A DNA stretch of 64,000 bases from Chloroflexota bacterium. GTDB lineage: Bacteria > Chloroflexota > Chloroflexia > Chloroheliales > Chloroheliaceae. The position numbers and the translations under genes are program-made. Each line of letters starts with the position of its first letter. Position 1 is the stretch's first letter. The notes below the pieces were generated by a model. That model saw only the letters and a list, made by a program, of their open reading frames with translations. It did no database searches and was not told where the DNA came from. Below, piece after piece: positions 1 through 8,777 of the stretch. The DNA lies in assembly GCA_028287745.1 (NCBI GenBank), contig JAQBPB010000058.1, forward strand, positions 1 to 64,000, read 5' to 3'.

Positions 1-254
1 GCCAGGAAATAAAATTAACCCCGCACCAGTATGACCTGCTCAAGTACCTGGCCCAGAACGCCGGGCGCGTCATTACGCACCGTTCGGCCCTGATAAATGT
101 CTGGGGGCCGGAGTACGGCCAGGAAACCCAGTATTTACACGTCTTTATCGGCCAGTTGCGCCATAAAATCGAGCCTGACTCCTCGCACCCGATTTATATC
201 CTGACCGAGCCGGGCGTGGGTTACCGTTTTGTAAGTTCCGCCACCACTCCATAG
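1..254 (+). CDS. OmpR/KdpE-family response regulator, C-terminal part
   Basis: This is the 3' end of a gene that begins before the window; reading frame starts at base 3 and ends at TAG 252-254. The visible 83 residues are a complete-looking winged-helix DNA-binding domain of the OmpR class: a recognition-helix region with THRSALINVWGPEY, then ETQYLHVFIGQLRHKIE and the terminal hairpin TEPGVGYRF. The Gln-Leu-Arg-His-Lys-Ile-Glu pattern is closest to KdpE, the regulator of high-affinity potassium uptake, but the receiver domain and partner kinase are outside the window, so the KdpE assignment is inference. No clear terminator follows it. Confidence 0.85.
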   Translation, partial: QEIKLTPHQYDLLKYLAQNAGRVITHRSALINVWGPEYGQETQYLHVFIGQLRHKIEPDSSHPIYILTEPGVGYRFVSSATTP

Positions 255-363
255 AAAATCTTCAGGCTGATTTTAGCATTATTTTAGAACTTCATTGCCT
301 CACTTTAGAAGAGCAGCCTATAATTTGAGTGGGGTGAAAATCATCAACACTGCCCACGCGTAC

Positions 364-386
364 CGGGCCTGTATAATACAGGCCCG
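364..386. promoter_or_regulatory. Perfect 23-bp palindrome enclosing a TATAAT box
   Basis: Two 11-base arms, CGGGCCTGTAT and ATACAGGCCCG, flank a single central A. The middle of the palindrome reads TATAAT at 372-377, so the element is centred on a -10-like hexamer, with no good -35 box 17 bases upstream. This is the geometry of an operator that blocks a promoter, or of a cruciform or hairpin. The micro-ORF starting at 415 lies just downstream. Function is inferred. Confidence 0.55.
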
Positions 387-414
387 TTGGCTGACTCAAA
401 GGGGAGGAACGACT

Positions 415-498
415 GTGAAATACCTTGTAGTGTCTGATGGCACTGTAACCGCCGCGCAAAACCTGCGGTCTGCCTGCCGCTCGTTCTTAAACCGGTAA
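415..498 (+). CDS. Possible 27-residue micro-ORF with strong ribosome binding site
   Basis: A GTG codon at 415 is preceded by GGGGAGG at 401-407, a strong Shine-Dalgarno sequence at good spacing, and opens a 27-codon frame ending TAA at 496-498. The peptide begins VKYLVVSDGTV and ends in a basic, Cys-containing tail (RSACRSFLNR). It sits behind the TATAAT-centred palindrome at 364-386 and is convergent with the hydratase gene. I recognise no family. It could be a true small protein or a chance frame; ribosome site plus promoter are the only support. Confidence 0.35.
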   Translation: MKYLVVSDGTVTAAQNLRSACRSFLNR

Positions 499-527
499 GT
501 TTTAGGAATAACAGACCTGCTTTTATT

Positions 528-1349
528 TTATGTAAAGTTGATGCCCAGGGCAGGCAAATCAATGCCGTCGACCGTTGCGTGCCAGAACTCGCCCGGTTTT
601 ACCTGGGGTGCCGGGGTAATCGTGCCGGTTGTAATAACTTCACCGGCTTCCAGCGCCGGGGCGCCCTGCTGGGCCAGGGTCCGGGCCAGCCAGCCGAGGG
701 CCAGGACCGGGCTGCTGTCCAGCACATCGCTGCCGGACCCCTGGGCCGCTTCCTGGTTATTCTTAAATAGCTTTATTTTAAAAGAGTGCAATTCTTCCGC
801 CAGCCGGGCCGGGTCTGTTACCGGCTGCCGGTCCCCAATGAAAAGCCGGTAGTGCAGCCCGAAGTCGGCCACTGCGTCGGACGGCACAAACTTCCACTCC
901 GGGAAATTACAGTCTACGATTTCGTAACCCAGGGCCAGCCATTCCACTTTTTCCAGGAGCGCCGCGCCATCGTCAAGGCGGTCGTCGGCGGTTATAGGAG
1001 CTTTAAGTTTAAAAACAATCTCAGGCTCAATCAGGGTCGAATAGGTACCGGCCAGCGACAGTTCGGCCTGGTTCCCGGTAAGGTAGTTCACGGTCTGGTC
1101 ATAGGTATAAGCCCAGATAACCGTATCCATGCCCAGGGCCGGCCAGATGGTCTTATTGGTAAAGCCAATTTTGCGACCGGCGGGAACCCAGCACTGCTCG
1201 CGGCGTAACCGGTCCAGTTCCGTGCCCACCGCGTAACCGGCCGCCAGGTTCCAGTTCTCAAACCTGGCTGAAGGCGGCGTCAGGGAACCGCCCCGACCTC
1301 TAACCTCAAGAAATTCTTGCGCCAGTGCACGACTGTTCAATTCAGCCAT
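528..1349 (-). CDS. 2-oxopent-4-enoate hydratase-like protein (MhpD/FAH superfamily)
   Basis: A 273-residue protein with the pattern of 2-keto-4-pentenoate hydratases and related decarboxylases, which hydrate or decarboxylate dienoate intermediates in meta-cleavage of aromatics. Visible signs are GRKIGFTNK near residue 60, the metal-binding region TLIEPEIVFKL near 105-115, and a C-terminal part with GEVITTGTITPAP and a GEFWHATVDG motif typical of the family. The start is the ATG at 1349, preceded by GGAGGAG at ideal spacing. No other aromatic-degradation gene is adjacent, so the substrate is unknown; fumarylacetoacetase-type relatives are alternatives. An extended -10 promoter lies upstream at 1434-1442. 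Confidence 0.8.
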   Translation of the reverse strand: MAELNSRALAQEFLEVRGRGGSLTPPSARFENWNLAAGYAVGTELDRLRREQCWVPAGRKIGFTNKTIWPALGMDTVIWAYTYDQTVNYLTGNQAELSLAGTYSTLIEPEIVFKLKAPITADDRLDDGAALLEKVEWLALGYEIVDCNFPEWKFVPSDAVADFGLHYRLFIGDRQPVTDPARLAEELHSFKIKLFKNNQEAAQGSGSDVLDSSPVLALGWLARTLAQQGAPALEAGEVITTGTITPAPQVKPGEFWHATVDGIDLPALGINFT

Positions 1350-1433
1350 TGTTTGCTCCTCCAGGTTATATTCTTAATAAATTAGCTATTATGGATTTTT
1401 TTAGCGGTCCGGCTCCTCGGCTCCTCCTCTTTG

Positions 1434-1462
1434 AGTATAACAAACTACCCGGTCCAGACCAA
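1434..1462 (-). promoter_or_regulatory. Extended -10 promoter for the hydratase gene
   Basis: On the minus strand this reads TTGGTC, 17 bases, then TATACT preceded by TGT (extended -10). The -35 box is weak but the extended -10 compensates. Transcription would begin near 1427, giving a leader of about 78 bases to the ATG at 1349. Confidence 0.5.
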
Positions 1463-1574
1463 TTCTACTCGTTCCCGGTTTACTAAGAATACCCTGGATA
1501 TGCCGGTAAGCGCAGGAAGCCGCCGGCTTTTAACCCGGCAGGACTTCAAAACCCCGCCTACTTGCTACGGCAGG

Positions 1575-1603
1575 TTGACATGCCAATTCACACTATATAT
1601 AAT
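1575..1603 (+). promoter_or_regulatory. Perfect consensus sigma-70 promoter for the ABC exporter
   Basis: TTGACA at 1575-1580, a 17-base spacer, and TATAAT at 1598-1603. This is a 12 of 12 match with optimal spacing. The predicted start near 1610 gives a 74-base leader before the ATG at 1684. Confidence 0.85.
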
Positions 1604-1683
1604 ATAACTAGCTAACCAATAGGCAAGGGCTGCTTTAAGTTAAGCCCTCGAATCAACCCAAATAGAGATATGGTAACCCTTTA

Positions 1684-3435
1684 ATGAAAGTGTCCAAAAA
1701 TATTTACCTGGACCTGTTAAGCCGTTACCTCAAACCTCACTGGCCGCTGGTGCTGGCGCTGGGGGTTTTACTGGTAATATTCACCACCTTACAATTTGCC
1801 ACTCCGTTACTTCTGGGCAGTTTTATTGATAACGCCACGGCCGGTGCGCCTGATGCTACGCTGTTCTGGCTGGCTTCCGGTTTTTTAGGGATGGCCTTTT
1901 TGACCCAGGTGGTTTCGGTGGTTGAGGTCTACGTGGCCGAAAACCTGGGCTGGCTGGCGACTAACCGGCTGCGGGCCGATGTAGCCGCGCACTGCCTGAA
2001 TTTGGACATGAGTTATCTCAACCGCTTCACTCCCGGCGAGTTGATCGAACGGATAGATGGCGATGTCGCGGCCCTGGGCAATTTTTTTTCCCGTTTTGTA
2101 GTTTACTTGCTGGGAAACCTGTTTTTGCTGCTGGCCGTGCTGGGTTTATTGACCTATTTCGACTGGCGTTTGGGCCTCGTATTGAGCCTGGTGACCGTCA
2201 TTGGGATACTTGTAATAATCCGGATTCGAAATCTAGCCACGCCAATGTGGCAGGCCAGCCGCCAGGCTAAGGCCAATATGTTCGGTTTCATCGAAGAGCG
2301 GCTAACCGGGACCGAAGATATTCGTTCGGCCGGGGCCATCAGCCACACCATGAGCCATCTTCACCGCCACCAGGGCCGGTCCCTGAAAACCGATGTGCGG
2401 GCGGGCCTGATAACCGCTGTAATCACCAACAACACCCGGCTTTTTTTTGCTATCGGGACCGCCTCCGCCTTTGCCATGATTATCTTTTTGTTCCAGGGAG
2501 GGGCCATCAGCCTGGGTACGGCTTTTCTAGTTTACCGCTATACCGAAATGCTATCCCGGCCGATTGAAGAAATTAACCACCAGATACAGGATTTCCAGCA
2601 AGCCACCGCCAGCATCGTCCGGGTTAAAGACCTGCTAAACACCCCTGTTTCGATTAAAGCTAACCCCGAGTCCCAGTTAAGACTGCCTGAACAGCCGCCG
2701 GAAGTCGAATTCAGGGGCGTTTCATTTGAATATGCCGATGACGAGCCGGTCCTGGAGAATATTTCCTTCCGGTTAGCGCCGGGCCAGGTCCTGGGACTGC
2801 TGGGCCGGAGCGGCAGCGGCAAAACTACCCTGAGCCGCCTGTTGTTCCGGCTCTACGACCCCACGGCGGGTGAAATTCAGCTGAGTCAAGTCAATATAGC
2901 CGACCTGCCGCTGGCCGAACTGCGCCGCCATATCGGGCTGGTAACCCAGGACAGCCAGCTTTTTCATGCTACGGTCCGCGACAATTTAACCTTTTTCGAT
3001 GCCGACATCCCGGACGAGCGCATAATTGAGGTAATCAAGGAATTAGGGCTGGACGGCTGGCTGAACCGCCTGGAACACGGCCTGGAAACAAAACTGGCTC
3101 CCACCGGCACCAGCCTATCCGGTGGTGAAGCTCAGTTGCTATCGTTCGCCCGGGTATTCTTGAAAGACCCCCACCTGGTAATCCTGGACGAAGCAACTTC
3201 CCGGCTGGACCCGCTTACCGAAAACCGGGTGAAACTGGCGGTTGACCGGCTGCTGAAGGGCCGGACGGCTATTATTATCGCCCACCGGCTGGCGACGGTC
3301 CAGCGGGTTGATCAGATTATGATCCTGGATAAAGGGCGGATACTGGAATTCGGTCCCCGGGAAAGCCTGGCGAGTGATGCTAGTTCCCAGTTTGCCCGGC
3401 TCCTGCAAATCGGCCTGGAGGATACCCTGGTATGA
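1684..3435 (+). CDS. ABC exporter half-transporter with consensus ATPase site
   Basis: A 583-residue protein with an N-terminal six-helix transmembrane domain (about 1-330) and a C-terminal nucleotide-binding domain. Walker A is GRSGSGKTT near 375, the signature is LSGGEAQ near 478, Walker B is [11 protein letters not shown] with a catalytic Glu near 502, and the H-loop His is in IIIAHRLAT near 533. It overlaps the next gene by four bases (ATGA at 3432-3435), so the two are translationally coupled and probably form a heterodimer like TM287/288 or BmrCD, exporting drugs, lipids or peptides. The signature has Glu in place of the usual Gln, which fits the partner's degenerate site. Substrate cannot be told. 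Confidence 0.9.
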   Translation: MKVSKNIYLDLLSRYLKPHWPLVLALGVLLVIFTTLQFATPLLLGSFIDNATAGAPDATLFWLASGFLGMAFLTQVVSVVEVYVAENLGWLATNRLRADVAAHCLNLDMSYLNRFTPGELIERIDGDVAALGNFFSRFVVYLLGNLFLLLAVLGLLTYFDWRLGLVLSLVTVIGILVIIRIRNLATPMWQASRQAKANMFGFIEERLTGTEDIRSAGAISHTMSHLHRHQGRSLKTDVRAGLITAVITNNTRLFFAIGTASAFAMIIFLFQGGAISLGTAFLVYRYTEMLSRPIEEINHQIQDFQQATASIVRVKDLLNTPVSIKANPESQLRLPEQPPEVEFRGVSFEYADDEPVLENISFRLAPGQVLGLLGRSGSGKTTLSRLLFRLYDPTAGEIQLSQVNIADLPLAELRRHIGLVTQDSQLFHATVRDNLTFFDADIPDERIIEVIKELGLDGWLNRLEHGLETKLAPTGTSLSGGEAQLLSFARVFLKDPHLVILDEATSRLDPLTENRVKLAVDRLLKGRTAIIIAHRLATVQRVDQIMILDKGRILEFGPRESLASDASSQFARLLQIGLEDTLV

Positions 3436-5192
3436 AGACCTGGCAATACATCTGGCACCTGGTACGCTTCCGGCCGGTCCTATACCTGCTGTCGAGCTTG
3501 CTTGCCAGCATCTTCTTTTATGTTTTCCCGCTGATTCCCGGCCTGATAGCCCAGCAGTTTTTCAATATGCTATCCCGGAATGCCCCGGCTGACCTGGGCC
3601 TGTGGAGCCTGATTGCTTTATTTGTGGCCGCCCAACTGGGGGCGATTGCAGGGAATTTTGCGGCAATGGCGGTCGAACCGACCCTCCAGATGACCGCCGC
3701 CGCCCTGGTCAGGAAGAATATTTTCGACCATATCTTCGCCCGCCCCGGGGCCAGCAAACTTCCGAGCTCACCGGGCGAAGCGGTCAGCCGCTTCCGGGAC
3801 GACATGAAAACGGTCGCGACTTTCCTTACCTGGACCTCCGACCCCATCGGGCAGGTAATAGTATTTACGCTGGCCCTGGTGGTGCTGGCAAGCGTTAATT
3901 TCTATATTACGGCGATTGTCTTTGTGCCGCTGCTGGTAATCCTGATAATCGTGAACATGGCCGGTAAAAATATCCAGCGCAACCGGAAGGCCAACCAGGA
4001 GTCCATCGGCAATGTCACCGGCTTGCTGGGCGAAGTTTTCGGCGCGGTCCAGGCGGTAAAGGTGGCCGGGGCGGAAGCGCCGGTTATCAAGCACTTCAAC
4101 AAATTGAACGAAAAACGGCGCAAGGCGACTCTTAAAGATTTGCTGTTCGAGCGCACCATAAAATCGATCTTCAGTAATGCCGCTAACGTGGGAACCGGGA
4201 TAATTCTCTTGCTTGTGGCCCAATCCATGAAGACCGGCAGCTTTACGGTGGGCGACCTGGCCTTATTCGTGTCCTACCTTAGCTGGATTGCGACCGTGAC
4301 GACCATGTTTGGTTTCTTTCTAACGACCTACCACCAGGCCGAGGTTTCACTGGTCCGGCTGGGCGAATTAATGGAAGATGAGCCGCCCGGCCACCTTGTC
4401 AGGCACGGGAAAGTGTACCTGAACGGCAAGGCTCCCGACCTGGCGGCTATCCCCAGCACCGGCCGGGAACCGCTGGCGCGCCTGGAAGTATCGGATTTAA
4501 CTTATCGTTATCCTGGCTCGGAACAGGGCATCGAAGGGATCAGCTTTAGCCTGGAACCGGGCAAATTTACGGTAATTACCGGCCAGGTCGGCGCGGGCAA
4601 AACGACCCTGGTTCGGGTTTTACTGGGGCTTCTGTCCGGGCAGGCCGGAGAAATTCGCTGGAACGGCCGCAGAGTTGACCAGCCGGGCGCTTTCTTCATT
4701 CCGCCCCGGGCGGCCTATACTCCCCAGGTGCCGCGCCTGTTCAGCGAAACCTTGCGGGATAATTTGCTGCTGGGGCTGCCGGGAGATGAAGAAAAGCTGC
4801 AAGCCGCCCTGAAGGTGGCGGTCCTTGACCAGGACGTGGCTACCCTGGAAGACGGCCTGGAAACAAAGGTAGGACCGCGTGGAGTAAAGCTTTCCGGCGG
4901 TCAGCTCCAACGGGCCGCCGCCGCCCGCATGTTCGTCCGGGAAGCCGACTTGTGGGTGGTGGACGACCTTTCGAGCGCCCTGGATGTGGCGACCGAAGAG
5001 AAGTTGTGGCAGCAATTGTTCAGGCAGCCGGGCCTGACCTGCCTGGCGGTATCCCACCGGCGGGCCGCCCTGCGCCGGGCCGACCATATTATCGTGCTCA
5101 AGGATGGGCGGGTCGAAGCTGAGGGCACTTTGGCCGAGTTGTTAGCGGCCAGCCCGGAAATGCAGCAGTTGTGGGCGGGTAACCCGGTTTAG
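3432..5192 (+). CDS. ABC exporter half-transporter with degenerate ATPase site
   Basis: Partner of the preceding gene: 586 residues, transmembrane domain about 1-320, nucleotide-binding domain after 345. Walker A is GQVGAGKTT near 386 and the signature LSGGQLQ near 486 is consensus, but Walker B reads LWVVDD, so the catalytic Glu is replaced by Asp; the switch His is present in SHRRAA. In heterodimeric exporters one half carries such a non-catalytic Walker B and the other a divergent signature, which is what this pair shows. The start ATG overlaps the upstream stop. A strong hairpin covers its stop codon. Confidence 0.9.
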   Translation: MKTWQYIWHLVRFRPVLYLLSSLLASIFFYVFPLIPGLIAQQFFNMLSRNAPADLGLWSLIALFVAAQLGAIAGNFAAMAVEPTLQMTAAALVRKNIFDHIFARPGASKLPSSPGEAVSRFRDDMKTVATFLTWTSDPIGQVIVFTLALVVLASVNFYITAIVFVPLLVILIIVNMAGKNIQRNRKANQESIGNVTGLLGEVFGAVQAVKVAGAEAPVIKHFNKLNEKRRKATLKDLLFERTIKSIFSNAANVGTGIILLLVAQSMKTGSFTVGDLALFVSYLSWIATVTTMFGFFLTTYHQAEVSLVRLGELMEDEPPGHLVRHGKVYLNGKAPDLAAIPSTGREPLARLEVSDLTYRYPGSEQGIEGISFSLEPGKFTVITGQVGAGKTTLVRVLLGLLSGQAGEIRWNGRRVDQPGAFFIPPRAAYTPQVPRLFSETLRDNLLLGLPGDEEKLQAALKVAVLDQDVATLEDGLETKVGPRGVKLSGGQLQRAAAARMFVREADLWVVDDLSSALDVATEEKLWQQLFRQPGLTCLAVSHRRAALRRADHIIVLKDGRVEAEGTLAELLAASPEMQQLWAGNPV

Positions 5193-5227
5193 GGTTTACC
5201 CTGTAAGCCCTAAACCGGTTACTTTTA
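5179..5227 (+). terminator. Rho-independent terminator after the ABC exporter operon
   Basis: Arms 5179-5194 and 5208-5222 pair as GTAACC(C)GGTTTAGGG with CCCTAAACCGGTTAC, a stem of about 15 pairs, followed by a TTTT run. The stop codon TAG at 5190-5192 lies inside the left arm. Confidence 0.75.
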
Positions 5228-5288
5228 TTATGACGCCTGGCCCTGTTCTCTTATCCATTGAAATACACCTTGAAAGGCATAACAGTAT

Positions 5289-6242
5289 ATGACGCCGGAA
5301 CGAGCCGCCGTTAGAATTGTTGAAACCCGTTTAAACCGGCCCGTCCACTCGATACGCCGGTTTCAAACCGGGCTGTGCCATTACACCTATGACGTAGTGA
5401 CCGGCGATAACCGGCCGGTCGTGGTACGAATGGCTCAACCGGGAAATGAAACTATAGCGGAAGGAGCGGTTTACTGGTCGAAGCGGCTGCGTCCGGAAGG
5501 GGTGCCTTTACCGGAACTGCTGGCTTACGACCTGACTCGCCAGAAGTTTCCCTATGCCTATTTATTACTGGAGCGGCTTCCCGGCCAGGACCTGGGAGAT
5601 GTTTACCCGGACCTTTCGGCTGACCAGAGACGCCAGCTTGCCCGGGAAGTGGTCCGGATACAGGGGATGGTAAACCGCTTGCCGGCCGGACCCGGCTATG
5701 GCTACGCCACCGGCTACCAGGCTAAACTAAAAGCAAGCTGGCAGGAAGTTGTCCAGGCCGAGTTGGACCGGAGCCGCTTGCACCTGGCGCAAGCCGGGGT
5801 ATTCAATAGCAAGGTAATAGAGCAGGTCCAGAGCCGGTTGAGCCGCTTTGAACCCTACTTTGCCTCGGTCCCGGCGACACCCTTTCTGGATGATACCACT
5901 ACCAAGAATGTTATTATCAGCGAAGGCCGTTTGAGCGGAATTGTAGATGTGGATGTGGTCTGCTTTGGCGACCCGTTATTTGTAATCGCCCTTACCCGCA
6001 TGGCTTTGCTTAGCCGGGATTACAACCCGGACTATATCGATTTCTGGTGCGAACAGCTAAACCTGGGTGAAATACAACGCCAGGTGTTAACTTTCTACAC
6101 GGCCCTGTTCTGCGTTAACTTTATGAGCGAAATCGGCCAAAAATTTAACCGGGAAGACCCGCTGGCTGCGGATGCGGCCCAGGTCGCCCGGTTGTACAGG
6201 GTGTTGGCGGAGTTATTGGCCGCCCTGGATGCGGCCAGATAA
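5289..6242 (+). CDS. Aminoglycoside phosphotransferase (APH)-fold kinase
   Basis: A 317-residue protein with the APH/choline-kinase fold. It has an N-lobe with VVVRMAQPGN (nucleotide-binding Lys replaced by Arg), a linker YAYLLLERLPG, and a C-lobe catalytic loop DDTTTKN near 200 where APH enzymes usually read HGDxxxxN; the catalytic Asp and the Asn are kept but the His is absent. The metal-binding DVD near 220 (GIVDVDVVCFGDP) corresponds to the IDFxD motif. Family members phosphorylate small hydroxylated substrates such as aminoglycosides, macrolides, homoserine or fructosamine; there is no basis for calling this a resistance gene. It faces the NurA gene. Confidence 0.8.
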   Translation: MTPERAAVRIVETRLNRPVHSIRRFQTGLCHYTYDVVTGDNRPVVVRMAQPGNETIAEGAVYWSKRLRPEGVPLPELLAYDLTRQKFPYAYLLLERLPGQDLGDVYPDLSADQRRQLAREVVRIQGMVNRLPAGPGYGYATGYQAKLKASWQEVVQAELDRSRLHLAQAGVFNSKVIEQVQSRLSRFEPYFASVPATPFLDDTTTKNVIISEGRLSGIVDVDVVCFGDPLFVIALTRMALLSRDYNPDYIDFWCEQLNLGEIQRQVLTFYTALFCVNFMSEIGQKFNREDPLAADAAQVARLYRVLAELLAALDAAR

Positions 6243-6273
6243 AGCTGTATTGATGCCGTAGGATTTATTGTCC

Positions 6274-7491
6274 TTATAAACCCCGCAGCCGCTTGGAACG
6301 GCCCTTTTCCGATTCTTCTTCCAACAAGCCCTCTAACTCCAGCATATCGCGGATTAAGGCCCGGTCTCCACCGCGCAGGACGGCCTGTTCGTGGGCTTCC
6401 ATCAGGGCCACCGGGTAACCCTGCCCGGCGTGATACTGGTTGTGGACCAGGCCCAGGGCCTTATCCAGCAGGCCGGGTTCGTCCAGCAGCCACTCCCCGA
6501 ACTCAATCCGGGCAATTTCACCACTGAATGGAGTATGATAATAAGTGAAGCAGGTTTCCAGCACCTGTTTATGGGCTTCGCCCGGTTTACGGCCGATAGC
6601 GGTCTTGAAGATGGGGCCGCGCTCGCCCGGCTGGAGCAACAAGCGAAACAAATCGGCATCAACCAGGCCCGCCCTGGCAAAAACCCCGCCCGGCGTTTTA
6701 GATTTGGCCTTTTTTGGTCTGGCCTTCGCGGCCCCGGAAGCCACCGGGGCCAGGTTATCGCCCAGGCCGTCCCATAAGCTGGGGGGTAATTCTTCCAGGT
6801 AAAGGTTCAGGGTATTAAAAACAACCTGGCTGTGGGCGCTGGAAATATAACCAATCAGCGGGATACCCTCGGCTTTCTGCTTTTCCAGCAGGAAAAAGTA
6901 TTCATCGCGAAGGCTTTTGCCGCCTTCGCCCATGTCCTGGGCGGTGGTCCAGAGTGAAAGCGGGCCATCGCGCAGCACCAGGTCGGCCCGGTGCTGGCGG
7001 GCCAATTCCAGGCCGGACCGCAACTCTTCGACCGAGCCGCGCATGTCAATCAACTGGGCCGCGTCAGCCTCGCCGCCTTCCTCGTCCAGCATATCAAAGT
7101 AGACCAGCGGCCGGTTTTCCAGGGCTGCTTCGGCGTCCGGCCCGTAGCGCAACATGACCAGGCCCAGGTTTATCAGGTGGAAAGCGGCCATGCCGCCATG
7201 GCGGTCAGGCGGCATCGGACTGCTGTCAGTAGCCACGACGGTGTAGGCTTTTGGGCCAGGCTGTACGGCGGCTTTTTCCAGCAGCGATGCCTGCGGGCCG
7301 GAGCGGGCCAGGTAGGCCAGGTTGTAATTGGTCTGGGTACTGGTAGCCAGTTCGTGCCAGGTTTGCGGGTTGCATTCCTGGTAAGCCGCCAGGGCGGCCT
7401 GCAAATTGCTCTGGCGGTCTTGAATCCGGCGCTGGATATGTTCGCGCTGGTCGTCCAGCTTGACGCTAAATTTAAGCGGGTCAATCGGCAT
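6274..7491 (-). CDS. nurA: NurA-domain 5'-3' nuclease
   Basis: A 405-residue protein with the NurA fold: an Asp-containing first strand VVATDSSPMPPDRHG near residue 85, then VLRDGPLSLW near 165 and IPLIGYISSAHS near 205, the order seen in NurA nucleases that resect DNA ends together with the HerA helicase. The C-terminal half has GEIARIEFGEWL and a final acidic-basic tail. A 25-residue Ala/Lys-rich linker (about 250-270) interrupts the domain. No HerA gene is next to it here, so its partner, if any, is encoded elsewhere. ATG at 7491; the AAGGA upstream is slightly distant. Confidence 0.8.
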   Translation of the reverse strand: MPIDPLKFSVKLDDQREHIQRRIQDRQSNLQAALAAYQECNPQTWHELATSTQTNYNLAYLARSGPQASLLEKAAVQPGPKAYTVVATDSSPMPPDRHGGMAAFHLINLGLVMLRYGPDAEAALENRPLVYFDMLDEEGGEADAAQLIDMRGSVEELRSGLELARQHRADLVLRDGPLSLWTTAQDMGEGGKSLRDEYFFLLEKQKAEGIPLIGYISSAHSQVVFNTLNLYLEELPPSLWDGLGDNLAPVASGAAKARPKKAKSKTPGGVFARAGLVDADLFRLLLQPGERGPIFKTAIGRKPGEAHKQVLETCFTYYHTPFSGEIARIEFGEWLLDEPGLLDKALGLVHNQYHAGQGYPVALMEAHEQAVLRGGDRALIRDMLELEGLLEEESEKGRSKRLRGL

Positions 7492-7627
7492 GGGTTACTG
7501 TTGTATCCTTCAAATTTTAAATTGGTCTTTATAAATTTGTCGCGCCCGAGTTAAAATCAGGACTGGAAATATATTACACTTAACCTGGCGGAAAAGAAAA
7601 TTTTAAACCTGAACCAAGGTGCTTGTT

Positions 7628-8413
7628 ATGGAACAGAAGCTCGATTATGACCGGGTTGCCGGTGGCTATAACCGGCGCTATAACGCCAACCCGCACAGCG
7701 GTACGGCCCAGGTCCTGGTAGAGTTGGTCAAGCAGCAAAATTTAACCAGGATCCTGGAAGTAGGCTGCGGCACCGGCCAGTGGTTGCGGACTTTAAGCTC
7801 GACCACCGCCCGGGTGGTCGGCCTGGATTCTTCCCTGGGAATGCTCGAACAGGCCTGCCAGCTCGAACCGGCGGCCCAGCTGGTGCGGGGCCGGGCCGAA
7901 CAATTGCCCTTTCAAGGTAATCTCTTTGACCTGGTGTTTTGTGCCAACGCCATCCACCATTTCAACGATCCCATCCGGTTTATTACCGAGACTTACCGGG
8001 TGTTGCGGCCGGGCGGGATTTTAGCGGTAATCGGCATGTCCCCGCCCCAGAGCCGCAACCAGTGGTACCTGTACGAATATTTCAAAGAAGCGTATACCGG
8101 CGACCAGCGGCGCTACCCGGCCTGGAACGGGCTGGCCCACTGGTTACAAGCGGCCGGCTTCGAAAAAACTTCCGGACAGCCGGTCGAACTTATCACCCAC
8201 GAATGGACCGGGCGAGAAGTGCTGGACGACCCTTTCCTCAAGAAGGACTCGACTTCGCAGCTCACCATGCTCACCGACAGTCAGTACGCCCACGGACTGG
8301 AAAAGCTAGAAGCCGCCCTGACTGCCGCCGAAGCCGCTGGTGAAGAAATACGTTTTGGGGTGCATATCGAAATGCGAATGCTGACCGGGCGCAAACCGGA
8401 CACCCGCTTATAA
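7628..8413 (+). CDS. Class I SAM-dependent methyltransferase (UbiE/COQ5-like)
   Basis: Rossmann-fold methyltransferase of about 261 residues. Motif I is LEVGCGTGQW near 45, the acidic ribose-binding residue is in VVGLDSS near 65, and the post-motif regions are FDLVFCANAIHHF near 100 and RVLRPGGILAV near 125. The frame is open from a GTG at 7619, but AAGG at 7616-7619 sits 8 bases from the ATG at 7628, which I take as the start. The substrate is not evident: the set includes quinone, sterol and small-molecule methylases. It is divergent from nurA. Confidence 0.8.
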   Translation: MEQKLDYDRVAGGYNRRYNANPHSGTAQVLVELVKQQNLTRILEVGCGTGQWLRTLSSTTARVVGLDSSLGMLEQACQLEPAAQLVRGRAEQLPFQGNLFDLVFCANAIHHFNDPIRFITETYRVLRPGGILAVIGMSPPQSRNQWYLYEYFKEAYTGDQRRYPAWNGLAHWLQAAGFEKTSGQPVELITHEWTGREVLDDPFLKKDSTSQLTMLTDSQYAHGLEKLEAALTAAEAAGEEIRFGVHIEMRMLTGRKPDTRL

Positions 8414-8777
8414 AACCCGCTACGCGGCCCCGGCCAGGGTAGCAGGCCGGTTCAACCCGCATTCATTATATAAAATAAATTGTTTTTGTCGTAACTATTT
8501 CTTTGATTGTTCGTTATATAGGGGTAAGGTCTGGAACAACCAGGATTTTTCGGCATGACTTCGTTATTTAAAGGTTTATAACCGTTCCAGGTTCTTGAGT
8601 GTTTAAATTTATTTAATGGTTTTCTAATCTTATTCGGCGGTTTTAACAGCAGTAAAAGAAGTATTTAGGGCATTGCTAACAGTTTTATATGGTACAATGA
8701 CCCGGAGTTTAACCTCGTTTAAGCTAAGCCAAATTGATGTGCAATACAGTTTTTTTGTAGGATGGTTCATTATCATA
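8414..8777. other. AT-rich intergenic region with promoter for the L,D-transpeptidase
   Basis: The first 40 bases include a GC-rich hairpin (CCGGCC 8430-8435 with GGCCGG 8445-8450) that lacks a T-run and is only a weak terminator candidate for the methyltransferase. The rest is AT-rich and leads to the extended -10 at 8690-8698. No gene is seen; the open frame from TTG 8673 is considered 5' leader. Confidence 0.5.
8690..8698 (+). promoter_or_regulatory. Extended -10 promoter of the L,D-transpeptidase gene
   Basis: TGGTACAAT is a TGn-TACAAT extended -10 element; no good -35 stands 17 bases upstream. A start near 8705 would exclude the upstream TTG (8673) and ATG (8697) as initiation codons and supports the ATG at 8778. 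Confidence 0.55.

Larger units (their letters stand above)
1350..1683. other. Divergent intergenic region between hydratase and ABC exporter
   Basis: This 334-base gap separates two divergent genes and holds one promoter for each: the minus-strand extended -10 at 1434-1442 and the plus-strand consensus promoter at 1575-1603. No ORF or other structured element is apparent. Confidence 0.6.

Noticed and set aside
5289..6242. Possible antibiotic-resistance aminoglycoside phosphotransferase.
   Set aside because: Only the general APH fold is shown, the HGD motif is altered to a DDTTTKN loop, and there is no mobile context.
8673..8777. 35 extra N-terminal codons of the L,D-transpeptidase from TTG 8673.
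   Set aside because: An extended -10 at 8690-8698 lies inside it, and the signal peptide starts cleanly at ATG 8778.
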